Assembly (NCBI GenBank): GCA_040007095.1 | Contig: JBDTVS010000019.1 | Location: forward strand, 1-64,000 | DNA from: JBDTVS01 sp040007095 | GTDB taxonomy: Bacteria > Acidobacteriota > Vicinamibacteria > Vicinamibacterales > CAVVIG01 | DNA: 64,000 nucleotides | Direction of reading: 5' to 3' | Shown here: one piece after another, positions 61,570-64,000 of the stretch | Numbering within the stretch: the stretch's first letter is position 1 | Layout: every line of letters begins with the position of its first letter | Made by a program: the position numbers and the translations under genes | The notes under the pieces: generated by a model | What the model was told of the DNA's origin: nothing | The model's input: the letters and a program-made list of their open reading frames with translations, nothing else | The model's database searches: none

Positions 61570-63078
61570 ATGGCATCCGTTCTTCATCCACTCTTCGAAG
61601 CCCGTCACGTCTCAAAAGCCTTTCCGGGCGTGCAAGCGCTGGACGACGTGTCGCTGGCCGCGCATGCGGGCGAAGCCCACGTGTTGCTCGGTCAGAACGG
61701 CGCGGGCAAGTCCACCCTGATCAAGGCGCTGTACGGTGCCTACCATCCCGACCAGGGCGAGTTCCTGTTCGACGGAGTTCCCGTCCGGCTGACATCGCCA
61801 GCCGATGCCAGACGACTCGGCATCGCCGTGATGTTCCAGGAATTCTCGTTGGTGCCGTATTTGAACGTGGCCGACAATATTTTTCTTGGCCGCGAGTTTC
61901 CAGGTCGTGTTCCGGGCACGATCGACCGCCGCCGCATGCAGGTCCAAGCGGCGCGGATCCTGACGGCGCTCGGTACCGACCTGGATCCGGGGACGCCCGT
62001 CCACCGGCTCGGCGTCGCCCAACAGCAGATGGTGGAGATTGCCAAGGCGCTATCGCAGCACGCGCGGGTCCTGGTCATGGACGAGCCGACCGCGGCGCTG
62101 TCCGATCCGGAGATCGAACGGCTGTTCGCGATTATCCGGACGCTGAAGGCGGAGGGCGTCGCGATCATCTACATTTCTCACCGGCTGCACGAGATCTTCG
62201 AGATTGGCGATCGAATCACGGTCCTTCGCGACGGCCGGAAGGTGGCGGAGGTGCGGCCCTCCGAGACAACGGTGGCCGATCTCGTGCGGATGATGGTCGG
62301 CCGCCAAGTCAGCACCACCTACCGGCATCGTTTCGCCGATCGGCCGGGAGCGCCGGTTCTCGAGGTTCGCGACCTGCGCGCCGCCAACGGCGTGCACGGG
62401 GTCAGCCTGGTGGTGCGATCGGGAGAAATCGTGGGGCTGGCCGGCCTGGTCGGTGCCGGGCGCACGGAGCTCGTGCGGGCGATCTTCGGCGCCGACCACG
62501 TCGTCGGCGGAGAGGTCCGCCTGCACGGCGACGTCTTCCATGGCGGCCCGCCGGCAGCCGTCCGGGCAGGGGCCGGGCTGGTGCCCGAGGATCGCAAGCG
62601 GCAGGGACTCGCGCTGGTGCAATCGGTCCAGGACAACCTGCTGGTGGCCGGGCTGCGCGTGCTGTTTCCGAATCACTGGTACCGACCCGCCCGGGCGGCG
62701 CGAGCCGCCAGCGATCTGACCGCGAGATTGAGGGTCAGCACCCCGTCGCCCCGGCGGCTGGTGAAATATCTGAGCGGAGGCAATCAGCAGAAGGTCGTGA
62801 TCGGCAAGTGGCTGAATGCCGGGTCCCGCCTCTTCATCTTCGACGAGCCGACGCGCGGCATCGACGTCGGCGCGAAGGCGGAGCTCTTTCAACTCATGGA
62901 GACCCTGGTTCACGAGGGCGCCGCCGTGCTGATGATCAGTTCGGAGCTCCCCGAAATCGTGGCCGTCTGCGACCGTGCCTACGTCATGCGTGACCGGACG
63001 ATCGCGGGTGAGCTGTCGCGCGCCGCTCTGAGCGAGGAGAACATCTTGCGGCTGGCGATGCATCACGCTTCGGTGTGA
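61570..63078 (+). CDS. Sugar ABC transporter ATP-binding protein (RbsA/MglA-like, duplicated)
   Basis: A 502-residue protein with two ABC ATPase halves. First half (about 8-235): Walker A GQNGAGKST, signature-like GVAQQQMVEIAKAL, Walker B VLVMDEPTAALS. Second half (about 255-500): degenerate Walker A GLVGAGRTELVR, signature LSGGNQQKVVIGKW and Walker B LFIFDEPTRGIDVG. This is the ribose/galactose-type family that serves two permeases and a binding protein. Neither is seen next to it; the following gene is an MFS transporter. The ATG at 61570 gives the usual length, with weak ribosome sequence. Substrate unknown. Confidence 0.9.
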   Translation: MASVLHPLFEARHVSKAFPGVQALDDVSLAAHAGEAHVLLGQNGAGKSTLIKALYGAYHPDQGEFLFDGVPVRLTSPADARRLGIAVMFQEFSLVPYLNVADNIFLGREFPGRVPGTIDRRRMQVQAARILTALGTDLDPGTPVHRLGVAQQQMVEIAKALSQHARVLVMDEPTAALSDPEIERLFAIIRTLKAEGVAIIYISHRLHEIFEIGDRITVLRDGRKVAEVRPSETTVADLVRMMVGRQVSTTYRHRFADRPGAPVLEVRDLRAANGVHGVSLVVRSGEIVGLAGLVGAGRTELVRAIFGADHVVGGEVRLHGDVFHGGPPAAVRAGAGLVPEDRKRQGLALVQSVQDNLLVAGLRVLFPNHWYRPARAARAASDLTARLRVSTPSPRRLVKYLSGGNQQKVVIGKWLNAGSRLFIFDEPTRGIDVGAKAELFQLMETLVHEGAAVLMISSELPEIVAVCDRAYVMRDRTIAGELSRAALSEENILRLAMHHASV

Positions 63079-63282
63079 GACGTAGGGTAAGCAGGTAAGG
63101 CAGATAGGACGGGTTGGGCACGTGGGCGAGGTGGGGAAGTAGTTCAGGTGGGCGCGGTCTTGCGCGCCTGACCCGCCGAACCCGTCCCACCGGCCGAACC
63201 CGTCCACCAGCCGAAGGCGTCCCACCAGCCACCCCTCACCTGGCGCAAACCGCCCCGGCTCGCCTCGCTGGACCGTGTTAGC

Positions 63283-64000
63283 ATGCCACCCGTGCCGAGA
63301 CCCACCGCGACAGTTCCCACCACGACTGCGCTCGAAATCGGGACCGACTGGAAAGTCTGGGTGCCCTGTTTCGGGATGGCTCTGTGCTCATGGCTCTCGT
63401 TTGTCGATCGCCAGGTGCTGGGCGCGCTCGCCCCGACGATCCTCAAGGAGACCGGGCTCGATGCGGGGCAGTTTGCGGTCGTCAACTCGTATTTCTTCGT
63501 CGCCTACACCGTCGCGAACCCGCTCTGGGGCACCATTCTGGACTACGTCGGCCTGCGAGTGGGCATGTTGATGGGCGTGGCGATCTGGACCATCGCCAGC
63601 GTGTCGCACGGATGGATGACGGGGTTGATGGGATTTGCGCTGTGCCGCGCCCTCCTCGGGTTCGGCGAGGGGGTGACGTTTCCCGGCGGCTTGCGCACCG
63701 CGGTCGTGTCGCTGCCCGCCAGCAAGCGGGCCAGGGCGATCGCGCTGTCGTTCAGCGGCGGCACGCTCGGCGGCGTGGCTGCCCCCTTCATCGCGGTGCC
63801 GATCGGCCTGCGCTACGGGTGGAGAGCGGCGTTCATGTTCACCGGCGCGCTCGGATTCGGGTGGATGGCGCTGTGGTTTGCGATCGCGCGGCCGCCGTTT
63901 CTGCCAAAGCTCGAACAGAAGGCGCGAAGGCTCGCGTGGGCGAACCCGTTCGAACGACGATTCTGGGCGATCGTCTTCAGCTACGCCTTGCCGGCCATCG
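63283..64000 (+). CDS. MFS transporter, truncated by the window end
   Basis: An open frame of 239 residues running off the window. It shows typical major-facilitator segments: WLSFVDRQVLGALAPTIL in TM1, VANPLWGTILDYVGLRVGML containing the loop 2-3 motif (DxxGxR), FALCRALLGFGEGVTFPGG in TM4 and LSFSGGTLGGVAAPFIAVPI in TM5. The FVDRQVLGALAP start resembles hexuronate/anion:cation symporters. The remaining half lies beyond the window. The 204-bp spacer before it is made of short GC-rich imperfect repeats and has no clear promoter. Start ATG at 63283 inferred. Confidence 0.8.
   Translation, partial: MPPVPRPTATVPTTTALEIGTDWKVWVPCFGMALCSWLSFVDRQVLGALAPTILKETGLDAGQFAVVNSYFFVAYTVANPLWGTILDYVGLRVGMLMGVAIWTIASVSHGWMTGLMGFALCRALLGFGEGVTFPGGLRTAVVSLPASKRARAIALSFSGGTLGGVAAPFIAVPIGLRYGWRAAFMFTGALGFGWMALWFAIARPPFLPKLEQKARRLAWANPFERRFWAIVFSYALPAI

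Noticed and set aside
63079..63282. Repetitive spacer before the MFS gene as a CRISPR or tandem array
   Set aside because: The units are short, irregular and not separated by spacers of constant length.

Overview
The window is GC-rich, fully bacterial and gene-dense. Its gene content points to a soil-type member of the Acidobacteriota, most like the Vicinamibacteria. The clues are a very long TonB-dependent receptor with an N-terminal carboxypeptidase-regulatory domain, a DUF1592/planctomycete-cytochrome + DUF1552 + ankyrin gene trio, exported NHL-propeller and lipocalin-like proteins, a Reg_prop propeller histidine kinase, and small dispersed palindromic repeats. The taxonomic call is inference from gene families; no rRNA or tRNA gene was recognised.

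Layout. 1-0.63 kb: half of a palindromic repeat and the in-frame debris of a xanthine-dehydrogenase-type operon. 0.63-5.3 kb: a 1554-residue hybrid histidine kinase with two complete kinase cores. 5.3-18 kb: seven minus-strand genes (Tat amidohydrolase, TonB receptor, NHL propeller, duplicated lipocalin, DUF1592 cytochrome, DUF1552, ankyrin), which look like an envelope/periplasm module. 18.2-22.5 kb: an overlapping plus-strand operon of propeller kinase, LuxR-type regulator and cytochrome c. 22.5-26.6 kb: a second NHL protein, a duplicated SnoaL-like protein and a secreted hydrolase. 26.6-30.5 kb: a trehalose/osmotic operon (treS, a glycosyltransferase, a TM-helix channel-like protein) ending in an otsA remnant. 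31-32.5 kb: an NtrC-family regulator behind a sigma-54 promoter match. 33-39.4 kb: tamA-tamB. 39.5-46.7 kb: a coiled-coil protein, a GIY-YIG nuclease, and a CheB-CheR-PAS-kinase fusion with its LuxR-type regulator. 46.9-50.2 kb: a DNA end-processing cluster (5'-3' exonuclease, LigC-type ligase, LigD-type polymerase). 50.4-56.5 kb: a SecD-head exported protein, a Crp/Fnr regulator with an operator-like palindrome, DksA/TraR, TerC, an ATP-grasp enzyme, a zinc-ribbon SDR and a cupin. 56.5-64 kb: a polytopic membrane protein, a short-chain fatty acid transporter, a cytochrome-PQQ dehydrogenase, an orphan sugar ABC ATPase and the start of an MFS transporter.

Three things stand out. (1) Two ~160-bp elements at 32501-32659 and 50194-50355 each fold end-to-end into a 23-25 bp stem. 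Their arms differ in sequence but remain complementary, which is compensatory change and suggests a structured repeat family. (2) The exonuclease/ligase/polymerase cluster is a split, NHEJ-like toolkit with divergent and tail-overlapping genes and no Ku in view. (3) Several gene remnants (xdh, otsA, an HELGH peptidase, an unnamed gene at 22.7 kb) sit in gaps between intact genes, some still in open frame, which suggests repeated deletion. No CRISPR array, prophage, transposase or tRNA was seen.
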